DNA of 64,000 nt. Source: Herbaspirillum sp. DW155 (GTDB lineage Bacteria; Pseudomonadota; Gammaproteobacteria; Burkholderiales; Burkholderiaceae_D). Positions 27,672 through 37,651 of this stretch are shown here, piece by piece. The stretch lies in NCBI RefSeq assembly GCF_037076565.1, contig NZ_AP029028.1:4340001-4404000 (forward strand), written 5' to 3'. A model generated the notes under the pieces. That model was not told the origin of the DNA. It searched no databases and saw only the letters and a program-made list of their open reading frames with translations. Every line of letters begins with the position of its first letter. The first letter of the stretch is position 1. The position numbers were made by a program, and so were the translations under genes.

Positions 27672-29900
27672 TCAGGAAACCTTGATGCGGAAGCGTGAGA
27701 CCGAGCTTTCCAGCTGGCGTGCGGCATCCCACAGTTCTTCATAGAGCGTGGAAACCTGCTCGCGGCTTTGCTCGATGATGTCGTTTTCGCTCAGGATGCC
27801 CTGGATCTGCTGGGCCACGCCATTGGCCGATACGGCCTGTTCGCGGGTGGACACCGCCATGCCCTGGATCAGGTCGGCCAGGCGCTTTGAGACGCTGCGG
27901 ATATCAGCCAGGGCGCTGCCGGCCGCGTCCGACAGCACGGCACCATCGGTGACGCCGTTGGTGGATTTTTCCATGGCCACGACCACATCGCTGGTATCGG
28001 CCTGGATCATGCGTACCAGCGCGCCGATTTCGCGGGTGGCAGCACTGGAGCGCTCGGCCAGGTGCTGCACCTCCTCGGCCACCACGGAAAAGCCGCGCCC
28101 GGCATCACCCGCCGAGGCGGCCTGGATGGCGGCATTGAGCGCCAGCACGTTGGTGCGTTCGGTGATGTCGGAAATGAGCTCGGTAATCTCGCCGATCATC
28201 TGCGAAGACGCCCCCAGGCGCTTGATGCGCTCCGAGGTCTCGCGGATCTGCTCGCCGATGCCGTCCATCGCCTTGACCGCATCTTCCACCGCCCGCGCCC
28301 CGCGCTCGGCCACCACCACGGCGTGGCGGGCGACATCGGCGGATTCATCGGCCGACACCGAGATGCCGGTGATCTGGTTGGACATTTCCAGCATGGCCTG
28401 GGCGATGCGCTGGATGCGCCGCGCCTGGGCCCGTGCCGCCGCGCCCAGCTCGGTGGTGGTGCCGCGTACCTGTTCGGAACTGAGCGCCACCTTGGCGGCC
28501 ATCTGCGTGACCTGCTCCACCAGCGCGCGCAGGGCTTCCACGGTGTAGTTGACGGAATCGGCGATGGCCCCGGTGACGTCATCGGAGACCGTGGTATGCA
28601 CCGTCAGGTCGCCATCGGCAACACGCTGCAGCTCGGTCATCAGGCGCAGCACGGCGGTCTGGGTGAGGTGGTTGGCGCGCATGGCCTTTTCTTCTTCCTG
28701 CTGGGCCAGCTGGCGCTGCAGCTCGGCTTCCTGACGGCGCACTTCGGCGGCGGCGGCATTGTTGCGGCTGCTCTGCAATTGCACCAGAGCGATGCCGATG
28801 GCGCTCAGCAGCGCCGTGGCCATGACGCAAAGCACCGCCCAGAAGGTCCAGGAGCGTGCCTTCAAGGCGAGCCGATAGGCATCCTGCAGCTCGGTGAGAT
28901 GGCGCTTGAGGGTTTCGTTTTCCATGAACACCAGCTGCTCGGAACGCTTGGCAGCGATGAAATTCTGCAGGTTGCCGAGTATGCCGGCGATCTGCGGCTG
29001 GTAGTCGCCGAAGATGCCCGTGAGCTCGCGCAGCTTGCTGCGCAGGTCGGGGTCGGTGGCCGGCCGCAGGCGCAGCATCTCGTTGCCCTCCATGAGGCTC
29101 TTCAACAGATCGCCGAAGGCCGTGATGTCCTTGCCGAGCATGAAGGCGGTTTCCGCGTTGACGCCATCGGAGGTGAGGAATTCATTGGAGCTGCGTCCCA
29201 GGCGCAGGGTCAGCATCACCAGCTGGCTGGCGGCGGCCATTTCGCGCGTGGTCGGCTGGCCTTGGGACTGCAGCATGGCGATCTGCTCGCTCAGATCCAG
29301 CATCAAGGGCAGCAGTTGATTGAGCCGCTTCAGGGTGGCGCCGAAGCCGGTCAGTTCCTTTTCCATGCCGAGGATGGTCTCGGCGGCCAGGTCGGTGCGC
29401 CGCCACAGGCGCGCCACGTTGTCCAGGGCCGGCTTGAGGGCGGGATCGGGCGAGCCGATGTTCTGCCCCTGGTAAGGCCCGCCGCTGCTGAGCAGCAGCA
29501 GGCCGCGATTGAATTCGAGGCGGCTCTGCGCCAGTTGCACGAAAGCCTGGGGATTGCCCTGGATGGCATTGGGCACCGCCTTGCCGATGCGCTGGGAATG
29601 CATCACCAGATCGGAAGCGATATTGGTCTGCAATGTCGCCAGCAAATACAGGCGCGCGCCCAGCCACATGAACAGACACAGCGCCGCCAGCGACAGCGCC
29701 AGCACGCCCAGCAGCACGCGCGTCTGCGTGCGCAGTGAATAACGGTGCAGCCAGGGCAGGCGCAGGCCGGTGCTGCCCCCTGCGCCCGGCTTGACGAGAT
29801 CGGCATCGGTCACGGCAGCGCTGCCGGTGCCGGTGCCGGTGCCGGACGGACGGGCGGCCGGGAGCTTCTTTTTCGACAAGTACGGCAAGGTCGGTTCCAT
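27672..29900 (-). CDS. PilJ-like methyl-accepting chemotaxis protein
   Basis: 742 residues. Order: cytoplasmic N-terminal tail with a GTGTGTGS run, transmembrane helix near 60-85, a periplasmic helical sensor of the PilJ type (two similar halves, [12 protein letters not shown] and [16 protein letters not shown]), second transmembrane helix near 350-375, HAMP-like region, and an MA signalling domain with the hairpin [22 protein letters not shown] core. In the Pil-Chp system PilJ senses surface contact or pili and drives the CheA kinase. Located between CheW and CheA genes on the same strand. Confidence 0.9.
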   Translation of the reverse strand: MEPTLPYLSKKKLPAARPSGTGTGTGSAAVTDADLVKPGAGGSTGLRLPWLHRYSLRTQTRVLLGVLALSLAALCLFMWLGARLYLLATLQTNIASDLVMHSQRIGKAVPNAIQGNPQAFVQLAQSRLEFNRGLLLLSSGGPYQGQNIGSPDPALKPALDNVARLWRRTDLAAETILGMEKELTGFGATLKRLNQLLPLMLDLSEQIAMLQSQGQPTTREMAAASQLVMLTLRLGRSSNEFLTSDGVNAETAFMLGKDITAFGDLLKSLMEGNEMLRLRPATDPDLRSKLRELTGIFGDYQPQIAGILGNLQNFIAAKRSEQLVFMENETLKRHLTELQDAYRLALKARSWTFWAVLCVMATALLSAIGIALVQLQSSRNNAAAAEVRRQEAELQRQLAQQEEEKAMRANHLTQTAVLRLMTELQRVADGDLTVHTTVSDDVTGAIADSVNYTVEALRALVEQVTQMAAKVALSSEQVRGTTTELGAAARAQARRIQRIAQAMLEMSNQITGISVSADESADVARHAVVVAERGARAVEDAVKAMDGIGEQIRETSERIKRLGASSQMIGEITELISDITERTNVLALNAAIQAASAGDAGRGFSVVAEEVQHLAERSSAATREIGALVRMIQADTSDVVVAMEKSTNGVTDGAVLSDAAGSALADIRSVSKRLADLIQGMAVSTREQAVSANGVAQQIQGILSENDIIEQSREQVSTLYEELWDAARQLESSVSRFRIKVS
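29821..29846. repeat. Hexanucleotide tandem repeat inside the MCP gene
   Basis: GCCGGT is repeated about four times in a row and encodes alternating Gly-Thr at residues about 21-27 of the MCP N-terminal tail. Unit length is a multiple of three, so slippage would change tail length without a frameshift. Confidence 0.6.
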
Positions 29901-30029
29901 GGCCGATGTTCCTGTTCCTTCTTTGCAGATCTCGCAGATCTTCTGGATTTTTCGGTGTTTTGCTTTGCTCAGTTCTCGGTATTGCAGCGGCTTGCCGCCC
30001 GCCTCTGGCGCCTGCTCCCGCAGCGACTG

Positions 30030-30614
30030 TCAGCGACCGATCTGAAGAAAACGGCTGTCCTGGCTCAGCAGCGACAGGTCCAGTTCGTCCCATTGCACTT
30101 CGCCGCTGTCTTTATAACGTCCTACAACGCCCAGCAAGGGCATTTCGGTCTCGTAGTTTTTCGATATTTGCGTCATTTCTGTTATGTCGCGCAATCCCAA
30201 TACCCTTGACACCAGCAAGCCGCACTGCGGTGCCAGGCCGTGGGCCAGCAGCAGCACATGGCTGCTACGCCCTATCTCTTGCGGCGGGGCACCGGCCAGT
30301 CCGGTGAGGTCAGCCAGGCCGATCAGGTTGCCGCGGATGTTGAGCAGGCCGCGAAACCAATCGTGAGTGGCCGGTACCGGCGTGATGGCCATGCCGGCCA
30401 GCGGCGCGATCTCACCGGCCTGGACCAGCGGGATCAGGCAGCAATGCTCGCCCATGGCCACCGCCAGGCGGCGCGAGCGCATGCTTTCATTGTCGGAAGC
30501 GGCCATGCGCGCCAGCAGCGAGGCCTGGAACTGCTCCAGCCCTTCGCGCTGCTGCAAACCAGGACTGCTGCGGGTGGGGGATGCGTCGATGAAGAAATCT
30601 TTGGGGTGTGGCAT
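30030..30614 (-). CDS. CheW-domain coupling protein (PilI-like)
   Basis: 194 residues. A single CheW domain spans about 45-185 (LIPLVQAGEIAPLAGM, WFRGLLNIRGNLIGLADL, CGLLVSRVLGLRD), with a 45-residue N-terminal extension. It would couple the MCP to the CheA kinase, as PilI does in the type IV pilus Pil-Chp pathway. First gene of a CheW-MCP-CheA unit on the minus strand; the MCP start is 129 nt downstream. The PilG and PilH response regulators that usually precede this gene are absent. Confidence 0.88.
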   Translation of the reverse strand: MPHPKDFFIDASPTRSSPGLQQREGLEQFQASLLARMAASDNESMRSRRLAVAMGEHCCLIPLVQAGEIAPLAGMAITPVPATHDWFRGLLNIRGNLIGLADLTGLAGAPPQEIGRSSHVLLLAHGLAPQCGLLVSRVLGLRDITEMTQISKNYETEMPLLGVVGRYKDSGEVQWDELDLSLLSQDSRFLQIGR

Positions 30615-31064
30615 ACCAACCAGACTGATGAAACGGTTAAAAAAGGTCCTGCGGCCATGCGCTTGGGCACAGGCGAGCCGTAACGGACCAGCGGCCCGAT
30701 GGCGGGGCTGGGCGCGACTGACAAGACCGTGTGGGGGGAGTGCCGTTCAGGTGCCGGGCGGACGTCTGCGCGTCCTGTGATCCGGTCGGGCGGGCAAAGC
30801 TGGTACCGGGCCGATTTTACCCAGAAAAGCTCAACGCTTTTCCACCTGGCAATGGCATTGCACCAGCGGGCAGAAAAAATGATGGGAAAACGAGACGAAA
30901 CGCGTGATAAAGCGAGAGTTTGATGTACATCAAACCTCGTCAGAGGGAAAAACAAAGGACCAGCGACGGCTCCCGGCAAGGAGGAGACGCCGCCTGCGTG
31001 CCACCAGGAACCTGGCGGCGGGACGCGATACCGAAGCCGTCGGCGGCGGGCGATCAGGAAGCGA
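30615..31064. other. 450-bp intergenic region with an FNR-type palindrome
   Basis: No gene is supported. It holds the perfect palindrome at 30918-30935 and a 7-bp hairpin GAAAAGC-TCAAC-GCTTTTC at 30824-30842. This is the place where pilG and pilH response regulators lie in related clusters, but no remnant of a receiver domain was recognised in any frame. Confidence 0.5.
30918..30935. promoter_or_regulatory. FNR/ANR-type box (perfect palindrome)
   Basis: GTTTGATGTACATCAAAC is a perfect 18-bp inverted repeat containing TTGAT-N4-ATCAA, the consensus FNR/ANR/Dnr site. It lies about 300 bp upstream of the CheW gene and 130 bp after the rubredoxin stop. I could not place a good -10 at the class II distance on either strand, so the target and sign of control are open. 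Confidence 0.6.
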
Positions 31065-31253
31065 TCAGATGGCGACCATCTCGAAATCTTCCTTGCGGGC
31101 GCCGCATTCCGGGCAGGTCCAGTTGATGGGCACGTCGTCCCAGCGGGTGCCCGGGGCGATGCCTTCTTCGGGCAGGCCTGCTTCTTCGTCGTAGATCCAA
31201 CCACAGATCAGGCACATCCAGGTTTTGAATTCGGTTTGGCTGCTATTCGTCAC
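31065..31253 (-). CDS. rubA: Rubredoxin
   Basis: 62 residues. The iron is held by CLICG (two Cys) and CPECG (two Cys), with the conserved WIYDEEAG and PGTRWDDVP between. Small one-electron carrier for oxygenases or oxygen/peroxide detoxification. The start is GTG at 31253. It is divergent from thiD with only 62 bp between, where thiD also starts with GTG. Confidence 0.95.
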   Translation of the reverse strand: MTNSSQTEFKTWMCLICGWIYDEEAGLPEEGIAPGTRWDDVPINWTCPECGARKEDFEMVAI

Positions 31254-31315
31254 GGCTGACTATCCCTAAAATCAATCAAGTAAAATGCTAAGTCAGCTAT
31301 CTTAATCTACTCGAC

Positions 31316-32164
31316 GTGCAAAACCAAACTCCTCCCCTCATCCTCAGCTTCGGCGCCGCCGATCCGGTCGGCGCCACGGGCGTGCAGGCCGATCTCGCCA
31401 CCTTCGCCGCCATGGGCTGCCACGGTTTGTCGGTGGTGACTGCTTTGCTCATCGGTGACACCGCCCGCGTCGAAGACGTGCAGGTGGTCGACGTCGACTG
31501 GGTTGCCGACCAGGCCCGCGTCATTCTCGAAGACATGGCGGTATCCGCCTTCAAGGTGGGGGCGCTGGGCAGCATCGAAAACATCTCGGTGATTGCCGAG
31601 ATCGTCTCGGACTACCCCGACGTGCCGCTGATCCTGGACCCCTTCATCAGCGCCCTGGCCAATCAGGAGGACGAGGATGACCGCCTCATCGCCATCCGCG
31701 AACTGCTGATCCCGCAGGCGACCGTGCTGATCTGCTCGGCCGGCGAACTCACGCGCCTGGCCGAGACCTGGCGCGAGCCGGTGGTCGGCGACACGCTCAT
31801 GCTGGACGCCATGCACATCATCGAGATGGGCTGCGAATACCTGCTGGTGACCAATACCCAGACCGATCTGCAGGAAGTGGCCAATTCGCTCTTCGACGAA
31901 TCCGGCCTGGTGCGCCAGGATGCCTGGCCGCGCCTGCCCGGCTCCTTTGTTGGCGCCGGCAGCACGCTCTCCGGTGCGCTGGCCGCGATGCTGGCCAATG
32001 ACCTGGAAGTACCGCTGGCGGCCTCCGAGGCGCAGGAATTCACGCTGGCCGCGCTGGCCAATGCACAGCGCGTAGGCATGGGCAAGCTGCTGCCCGACCG
32101 CTATTTCTGGGCGCGCGAATCGGAGTATCCCGCCGATCTGGACGCACCACCCTCCCTCAACTGA
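31316..32164 (+). CDS. thiD: Hydroxymethylpyrimidine/phosphomethylpyrimidine kinase
   Basis: 282 residues. Shows the ribokinase-type N-terminus [27 protein letters not shown] and the C-terminal [16 protein letters not shown], in which the usual anion-hole GTGC/D-type motif reads GAGS, a moderate deviation. It phosphorylates HMP and HMP-P for thiamine synthesis. GTG start at 31316 with no clear Shine-Dalgarno; the transcript may be nearly leaderless. Followed after 34 nt by hemL. Confidence 0.88.
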   Translation: MQNQTPPLILSFGAADPVGATGVQADLATFAAMGCHGLSVVTALLIGDTARVEDVQVVDVDWVADQARVILEDMAVSAFKVGALGSIENISVIAEIVSDYPDVPLILDPFISALANQEDEDDRLIAIRELLIPQATVLICSAGELTRLAETWREPVVGDTLMLDAMHIIEMGCEYLLVTNTQTDLQEVANSLFDESGLVRQDAWPRLPGSFVGAGSTLSGALAAMLANDLEVPLAASEAQEFTLAALANAQRVGMGKLLPDRYFWARESEYPADLDAPPSLN

Positions 32165-32198
32165 TCCACTGGATCAGCACACATTGCTTAGCACACAC

Positions 32199-33482
32199 AT
32201 GACCAAGACCAATGCCTCACTCTTCGCCCGCGCCCAGCAAAGCACGCCCGGCGGCGTCAATTCCCCGGTACGTGCCTTCCGCTCGGTAGGCGGCACCCCG
32301 CGCTTCATCGAACGCGCCGAAGGCCCCTGGTTCTGGGATGCCGAAGGCAAACGCTACATCGACTACATCGGCTCCTGGGGCCCGGCCATCGTCGGTCACG
32401 CCCATCCGGAAGTGGTCAGGGCCGTGCAGCAGGCGGCCGCGCGCGGCCTGTCCTTCGGTGCGCCGACCGAGGCCGAAATCGAAATGGCCGAGGAAATCAT
32501 CAAGCTGGTGCCTTCCATCGAGCAGATCCGCCTGGTCTCCTCCGGCACCGAAGCCACCATGAGCGCGCTGCGCCTGGCCCGTGGCGCTACCGGCCGCGAC
32601 AAGATCATCAAGTTCGAAGGCTGCTACCACGGCCATGCCGATTCCCTGCTGGTGAAGGCCGGCAGCGGCCTGCTGACCTTCGGCAATCCGACCTCGGCCG
32701 GGGTGCCGGAAGATTTCGCCAAGCACACGCTGGTGCTGGACTACAACAATGCCGAGCAGCTGGAAGAAGCCTTCAAGAATGCCGGCAACGAGATCGCCTG
32801 CGTGATCGTCGAACCTGTGGCGGGCAACATGAACCTGGTGCGTGCTTCGGACGAGTTCCTGCGCACCATGCGCCGCCTGTGTACCGAATACGGCGCCATC
32901 CTGATCTTCGACGAAGTGATGTCGGGCTTCCGTGTGGCCCGCGGCGGCGCCCAGGAATTGAACGGCATCGTCCCCGACCTGACGGCGCTGGGCAAGGTGA
33001 TCGGCGGCGGCCTGCCGGTGGCCGCCTTCGGTGGCCGTGCCGAGGTGATGAAGCATCTGGCGCCGCTGGGCGGGGTCTACCAGGCTGGCACGCTCTCCGG
33101 AAATCCGGTGACGGTCGCGGCCGGCATGGCGACCCTGAAGATCATCCAGCAACCCGGGTTCTACGCCCACCTGACGGCCCAGACCCGCAAGCTGGCCGAT
33201 GGCCTCACCGCGGCGGCCAAGGCGGCTGGCGTGACCTTCGCCGCCGATGCGATTGGCGGCATGTTCGGGCTGTATTTCGATGCCAAGGTACCGACCAGCT
33301 ATGCCGAGGTGATGCAAGGCGACAAGGAGCGCTTCAATCGCTTCTTCCACAAGATGCTGGAGGCAGGTGTGTACTTTGCGCCTTCCGCCTTCGAGGCAGG
33401 CTTCGTGTCGGCCCAGCACAGCGACGCCATCATCGAGGAAACCATCGCTGCAGCGGCCAAAGCCTTCACGGAATTGGGATGA
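32199..33482 (+). CDS. hemL: Glutamate-1-semialdehyde 2,1-aminomutase
   Basis: 427 residues, exactly the family length. The PLP-binding lysine is Lys266 in [16 protein letters not shown]; the N-terminal [17 protein letters not shown] and the mid-region [16 protein letters not shown] are diagnostic. Converts glutamate-1-semialdehyde to 5-aminolevulinate for haem synthesis. ATG 32199 ([12 protein letters not shown]) is preferred over an upstream TTG. Ends before a bidirectional terminator. Confidence 0.98.
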   Translation: MTKTNASLFARAQQSTPGGVNSPVRAFRSVGGTPRFIERAEGPWFWDAEGKRYIDYIGSWGPAIVGHAHPEVVRAVQQAAARGLSFGAPTEAEIEMAEEIIKLVPSIEQIRLVSSGTEATMSALRLARGATGRDKIIKFEGCYHGHADSLLVKAGSGLLTFGNPTSAGVPEDFAKHTLVLDYNNAEQLEEAFKNAGNEIACVIVEPVAGNMNLVRASDEFLRTMRRLCTEYGAILIFDEVMSGFRVARGGAQELNGIVPDLTALGKVIGGGLPVAAFGGRAEVMKHLAPLGGVYQAGTLSGNPVTVAAGMATLKIIQQPGFYAHLTAQTRKLADGLTAAAKAAGVTFAADAIGGMFGLYFDAKVPTSYAEVMQGDKERFNRFFHKMLEAGVYFAPSAFEAGFVSAQHSDAIIEETIAAAAKAFTELG

Positions 33483-33574
33483 GGCGGGAAAGGGCTTTTC
33501 CGGCTTCTGCGCGCAGGCGCCGGAGAGGCCCGTCGGACGGTGGGTCCAGGCCGATATGAAGATTGAGGACATGA

Positions 33575-33600
33575 AAAAAGGACGCCGGGGCGTCCTTTTT
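33575..33600. terminator. Bidirectional intrinsic terminator between hemL and erpA
   Basis: AAAAAGGACGCC (33575-33586) and GGCGTCCTTTTT (33589-33600) form a perfect stem with A and T tails on each side, so it can serve hemL on the plus strand and erpA on the minus strand. Confidence 0.9.
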
Positions 33601-33646
33601 CTTCATCTCCCCGCAAACCGGCATGGTGCGGGGAGTCTGGCAGCGC

Positions 33647-34012
33647 TTACACCGAGAACGAGGAACCGCAACCGCAAGTGGTCGTGGCGTTCGGATTCTT
33701 GATGACGAATTGTGCGCCTTCCAGGTCATCCTTGTAGTCGATCTCGGCGCCCACCAGGTACTGGTAGCTCATCGAGTCGATCAGCAGCTGGACGCCGTTC
33801 TTGCTCATGGTGGTGTCGTCTTCGTTGACGATTTCATCGAAGGTAAACCCGTACTGGAAACCCGAGCAACCACCGCCTTGCACGAAGACGCGCAGTTTCA
33901 GGTCGGGATTGCCTTCTTCCTCGATCAGCTGGGCCACCTTGGCGGCAGCGCTGTCGCTGAAGTTGATGGGGGCGGGCATGTCGGTTTGTTGCAGTTCGGC
34001 TACGGCATTCAT
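33647..34012 (-). CDS. erpA: Iron-sulfur cluster insertion protein ErpA
   Basis: 121 residues. A-type carrier with the three cluster cysteines in [11 protein letters not shown] and the C-terminal [10 protein letters not shown]. Passes [Fe-S] clusters to apoproteins, including IspG/IspH-type targets. The ATG at 34012 has AGGAG seven nt upstream, so the longer reading frame start is not needed. Last gene of an argC-DUF6776-bactofilin-erpA run. Confidence 0.97.
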   Translation of the reverse strand: MNAVAELQQTDMPAPINFSDSAAAKVAQLIEEEGNPDLKLRVFVQGGGCSGFQYGFTFDEIVNEDDTTMSKNGVQLLIDSMSYQYLVGAEIDYKDDLEGAQFVIKNPNATTTCGCGSSFSV

Positions 34013-34086
34013 ATTGGGCTCCTGCTGGGCTTTGAGGCGGATCAATACATTGGATCGATCAAGCCATTATAAGCGCTTGCGGATTT

Positions 34087-34482
34087 TCATGCTTCCGACG
34101 ATGCAGCCAGCTTCAGCATCGGCGTTTCCACCTGCTGGTCATGGCTGAGCTTGCCGGAGACGAGGGCGCCGCCGTGCATCTCCAGCGCCTTGTAGAAGAC
34201 GTTGCCGGTAATGCGAGCCTTGGGTTGCAGTTCCAGCAACTCGGTGGAGTGGACGTCGCCGATGATCTCGCCATTGACGATCAGATGCGCCGCGCGGATC
34301 TCACCGACCACCTTGGCATGCTCGGAAATGACCAGCACGCTGGGCTGGCCGCTCTCGGCATTGATGTTGCCGTTGATGGCGCCATCGATGCGCAGGCCGC
34401 CCTTGAAACCGACGTCGCCCTTGATGCTGGTGGACATGCCGATCAGGCTGTCGATCGTGCTTTTGGTTTTGCGTGTAAACAT
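34087..34482 (-). CDS. Bactofilin (polymer-forming cytoskeletal protein)
   Basis: 131 residues. Central right-handed beta-helix core of Gly/Val/Ile repeats (IKGDVGFKGGLRIDGAINGNI, VGEIRAAHLIVNGEIIGDV, ARITGNVFYKALEMHGGAL) with short disordered ends, the bactofilin fold. These self-assemble into filaments at the membrane and shape cells or anchor complexes. Its Shine-Dalgarno overlaps the stop of the preceding DUF6776 gene, implying coupling. Confidence 0.92.
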   Translation of the reverse strand: MFTRKTKSTIDSLIGMSTSIKGDVGFKGGLRIDGAINGNINAESGQPSVLVISEHAKVVGEIRAAHLIVNGEIIGDVHSTELLELQPKARITGNVFYKALEMHGGALVSGKLSHDQQVETPMLKLAASSEA

Positions 34483-34491
34483 GGAATCACC

Positions 34492-35223
34492 TCACAGATC
34501 TACCGACTGCTGGGCTCGCACCTGGCCGCGGTCAAGAACACGGACGGCCACCGATTTGACGGTGGCGCCCTCAGGAATGGTCAGCAGGCCTTCGACCCGC
34601 TGGTAGTACTTGAATGCGAGCCGGTAGCGCGCCTGGTCGGCGGTATTGCCTTCAGGGAAGTTGATGGTAACACCTTTGCCGCCCTGTACAACATTGACAC
34701 TAAGCTGTAGGTTTCCCGAAAACTGTTGCGTTCCTCCACCACCTTGCATCACCAGCACGCGGTAGCGCAGCTGGTTGGGTGCCGCCTGTTCGGCCTTGAA
34801 GCGCTGGATGGTGATGCCGGGCGCGCCCAGGTTGGTTGGCAGGAGGCTGTCGAAGAAGGCCAGGTCTTCCTTCTGGCGGTTGTTTTCCGCCTCCAGGTTC
34901 TTGACCTGGGTGGCCAGCGTGGCCTGGGCCGTCTGGGCGATCTTCAGTTCATTTTGCGACGCGTTGGAGGCAGATTGCAAGCGCTCATTTTCAGCCGTCA
35001 GCTTCTTGACCTGTTCACTCAGTTGCTCGATCTGCTCGCTGGCATCGCCATGCAGGCCCGGCAGGTTGTTGCGGCCGAGCTGGTAAGTCCAGACCGCCGC
35101 CGCCGCGCCCACTGCCACCACCACAGCCCACAGCAAGATCATCAGCGGCCACGGCAGGTGGCGCTTGATGGTCATCTTCGGCGCAGAAATGCTCATGCGC
35201 CGACGCCATAAGCGGTACTTCAC
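34492..35223 (-). CDS. DUF6776-type membrane-anchored coiled-coil protein
   Basis: 243 residues from GTG 35223. One transmembrane helix (about 20-42, [20 protein letters not shown]), then a coiled coil (about 55-115, [20 protein letters not shown] heptads), then a C-terminal globular beta domain (FRFKAEQ.. to [13 protein letters not shown]). The GTG overlaps the argC stop as GTGA; an ATG nine codons later (35196) is the alternative. Function unknown; its fixed place between argC and a bactofilin suggests a cell-envelope or morphology role together with the bactofilin (inference). Confidence 0.8.
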   Translation of the reverse strand: MKYRLWRRRMSISAPKMTIKRHLPWPLMILLWAVVVAVGAAAAVWTYQLGRNNLPGLHGDASEQIEQLSEQVKKLTAENERLQSASNASQNELKIAQTAQATLATQVKNLEAENNRQKEDLAFFDSLLPTNLGAPGITIQRFKAEQAAPNQLRYRVLVMQGGGGTQQFSGNLQLSVNVVQGGKGVTINFPEGNTADQARYRLAFKYYQRVEGLLTIPEGATVKSVAVRVLDRGQVRAQQSVDL

Positions 35224-36257
35224 GGCAGGACCGGGACCTGTTGCAGGCCGGTGGTTTCTTCCAGACCGAACATCAGGTTCATGCACTGCACGGCCTGACC
35301 GGAAGCGCCCTTGACCAGGTTGTCCTGGACCACCAGCACCACCACGGTGTCGCCATTGTCCGGACGATGCACGGCCAGGCGCAGCATGTTGGAGGCGCGC
35401 GTGGTGCGGGTCTCGGGATGCGAACCGAAGGGCAGCACATCGACGAAGGGCTCATCCTTGTAAGCCTCTTCGAACAGGGCTTGCAGGGCGGCGTTGTCGA
35501 TCTCTCTGGTCAGGCGCGCGTACAACGTGGAATGCATGCCGCGGATCATCGGCACCAGGTGCGGCGTGAACAGCAGGCCCACCTTGTCGCTGGTCAGGTG
35601 CGACAGGCGCTCGATGGTCTCGGGCGAGTGACGGTGGCCGGACACGCCATAGGCCTTGAAGTTGTCGGACGCCTCCGAGAACAGCAGGCTCAGCTCAGCC
35701 TTGCGGCCCGCGCCGGAGACGCCGGATTTGCAGTCGGCGATCAGGTGCGAGGCATCGATCACGCCAGCCTTCAGGAGCGGCGCAAAACCCAGCTGCATGG
35801 TGGTCGGATAGCAGCCCGGATTGCCCACCACGCGCGCCTTGCGGATGGCTTCGCGGTTCAGTTCGGGCAGGCCGTAGGCGGCTTCCTTCAACAGGTCGGT
35901 GCAGCTGTGCGGCAGCTTGTACCACTTTTCGAAGGCGGCCACGTCCTGCATGCGGAAGTCCGCAGCCAGGTCGATGACCTTCACGCCGGCCGCCACCAGT
36001 TCCGGGGCCTGGGCCATGGCCACGCCGTGCGGGGTGGCAAAGAAGACCACATCACAGTCGTTCAGGCGGGCCTTGTCGGGCGAGGAGAACGCCACATCCA
36101 CGCGGCCGCGCAGGGACGGATACATCTCGGCCACGGGCATGCCGTCTTCCTTGCGCGAGGTCACGGCCTCCACCCGGGCTTGCGGATGGGTGGCGAAAAT
36201 ACGCAGCAATTCGACGCCGGTGTAACCGGTTCCGCCAACGATACCTACCTTGATCAT
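35220..36257 (-). CDS. argC: N-acetyl-gamma-glutamyl-phosphate reductase
   Basis: 345 residues. NADP-binding [16 protein letters not shown] at the N-terminus, catalytic Cys149 in GNPGCYPT, and the His-containing [10 protein letters not shown]. Third step of arginine synthesis. ATG 36257 is the family start; the longer upstream frame is unrelated. The 3' end overlaps the DUF6776 start by 4 nt. Confidence 0.97.
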   Translation of the reverse strand: MIKVGIVGGTGYTGVELLRIFATHPQARVEAVTSRKEDGMPVAEMYPSLRGRVDVAFSSPDKARLNDCDVVFFATPHGVAMAQAPELVAAGVKVIDLAADFRMQDVAAFEKWYKLPHSCTDLLKEAAYGLPELNREAIRKARVVGNPGCYPTTMQLGFAPLLKAGVIDASHLIADCKSGVSGAGRKAELSLLFSEASDNFKAYGVSGHRHSPETIERLSHLTSDKVGLLFTPHLVPMIRGMHSTLYARLTREIDNAALQALFEEAYKDEPFVDVLPFGSHPETRTTRASNMLRLAVHRPDNGDTVVVLVVQDNLVKGASGQAVQCMNLMFGLEETTGLQQVPVLP

Positions 36258-36486
36258 GTCTGGTCCTTGCGAAAAAAGGCGAAGAAAAATGCCATGGCGC
36301 AGAAGCGCCGGACGTGCGTGCATCACACGCAGGAAAGCGGTCAATTTTAGCAGGAGAATATTTCCCCTCGATTTCCGCTCGGGAAGTTATTCCGTAAACA
36401 GCGGAAATTATCTTCATACTGCGAGACGATGCGCAAGCGCCGGTGAGCGCCCTGTCGCATCGGGCAAGCAGAGAGGCCAAAAGCAA

Positions 36487-36516
36487 AAAGCCGCCGGCAC
36501 AAAGGCCGACGGCTTT
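36487..36516 (-). terminator. Terminator of rplM-rpsI
   Basis: AAAGCCGCCGGC (36487-36498) pairs with GCCGACGGCTTT (36505-36516), one mismatch, and on the minus strand is followed by a T-rich stretch. It lies 18 nt after the rpsI stop. Confidence 0.85.
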
Positions 36517-36534
36517 CCGTAATGCAAGAAACGA

Positions 36535-36927
36535 TTAACGCTTCGAGAATTGCTTTGCGCGACGTGCCTTGCGCAGACCAACCTTCTTACGTTCGACTTC
36601 ACGCGCGTCACGGGTGACGAAGCCTGCATTGGACAGAGCCGACTTCAGGCCGGCATCGTAGTCGATCAGGGCGCGGGTGATGCCGTGGCGGACAGCGCCG
36701 GCCTGGCCGGATTCACCGCCACCGTGGACGTTCACCTTGATGTCGAAACGTTCGACGTTGCCGGTCAGTTCCAGCGGCTGACGGATCACCATCAGGCCGG
36801 TTTCGCGGGAGAAGTATTCAGCGGCGGGCTTGCCATTGACGATGATGTTGCCCGAACCTGCCTTGATGAAAACACGCGCCACTGCACTCTTGCGACGGCC
36901 GGTTCCGTAATTGTAGTTACCGATCAT
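36535..36927 (-). CDS. rpsI: 30S ribosomal protein S9
   Basis: 130 residues. Starts [14 protein letters not shown] and ends in the invariant basic tail [11 protein letters not shown], which reaches the P-site tRNA. Follows rplM by 9 nt, the universal rplM-rpsI operon. Confidence 0.99.
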   Translation of the reverse strand: MIGNYNYGTGRRKSAVARVFIKAGSGNIIVNGKPAAEYFSRETGLMVIRQPLELTGNVERFDIKVNVHGGGESGQAGAVRHGITRALIDYDAGLKSALSNAGFVTRDAREVERKKVGLRKARRAKQFSKR

Positions 36928-36936
36928 GTCTGTTCC

Positions 36937-37365
36937 TTAGAGGGCGAGGGGTTTCGGTTGCTGCGCGGCGTGCGGATGGTTGCCATCTGCATAAACCTTC
37001 AGCTTCTTGATCATGGCGTAGCCCAGCGGACCCTTGGGCAGCATGCCCTTGACGGCCTTCTCCAGCGCACGGCCGGGGAAACGCTGTTGCATCTTCAGGA
37101 AGTTGGTTTCGTAGATGCCGCCCGGATAACCGCTGTGGCGGAAATAGGTCTTTTCAGTGGCCTTGGTGCCGGTCACGCGCAGCTTGCCTGCGTTGACGAC
37201 GACGATGAAGTCACCGGTATCGACGTGCGGAGTGAATTCGGGTTTGTGCTTGCCGCGCAGTCGGAGTGCCACTTCGCTGGCAACACGTCCGAGGACCAAG
37301 TCCGTCGCGTCAATCACGAACCACTCGCGCTGAACCTCATGGGCTTTAGCGGAAAAGGTCTTCAT
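36937..37365 (-). CDS. rplM: 50S ribosomal protein L13
   Basis: 142 residues. Diagnostic [29 protein letters not shown] core (split here: [14 protein letters not shown]) and [13 protein letters not shown] segment ([19 protein letters not shown]). 23S rRNA-binding protein of the large subunit and assembly initiator. First gene of the rplM-rpsI operon. Confidence 0.99.
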   Translation of the reverse strand: MKTFSAKAHEVQREWFVIDATDLVLGRVASEVALRLRGKHKPEFTPHVDTGDFIVVVNAGKLRVTGTKATEKTYFRHSGYPGGIYETNFLKMQQRFPGRALEKAVKGMLPKGPLGYAMIKKLKVYADGNHPHAAQQPKPLAL

Positions 37366-37648
37366 GTTTGACTTTCTCTATCAGTATATAAACGCTCAAT
37401 GTGGCGGTTCCGCTCATGCGGGGCAGCCTGTGTTGCCGGCTGTCCTGGGTACTTCGCTTCGCGGACTCATCCTTTTATCTTCCCGAGCGCATGGGAAAGC
37501 CGGCAAGTATAGCCTTTTCAAGGACTTAGCGTCAAAAGGTTTCGGGGGATTGTGGCGCCGATCCGGCATTGTCCCGGTGTTTTATCCGCCGAAAGCGGCA
37601 TTTTCATTGCCGCCAGCACAACTTTGCAACCCGCCGCGCCGAAAAAAG
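37366..37648. other. rplM upstream region
   Basis: No gene is seen. It runs from the rplM start to the terminator of the candidate small RNA and must hold the rplM-rpsI promoter and leader; a TATACT hexamer lies about 20 nt ahead of the rplM ATG. No L13-leader structure could be confirmed by eye. Confidence 0.4.
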
Positions 37649-37651
37649 GAC

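Noticed and set aside
30615..31064. Remnants of pilG/pilH between rubredoxin and CheW
   Set aside because: Looked for receiver-domain motifs (DD, D, K with the usual spacing) in all frames by eye and found none.
31254..31315. TPP riboswitch ahead of thiD
   Set aside because: Only 62 bp lie between the divergent starts, too little for a TPP aptamer plus a promoter, and no THI-box sequence is present.
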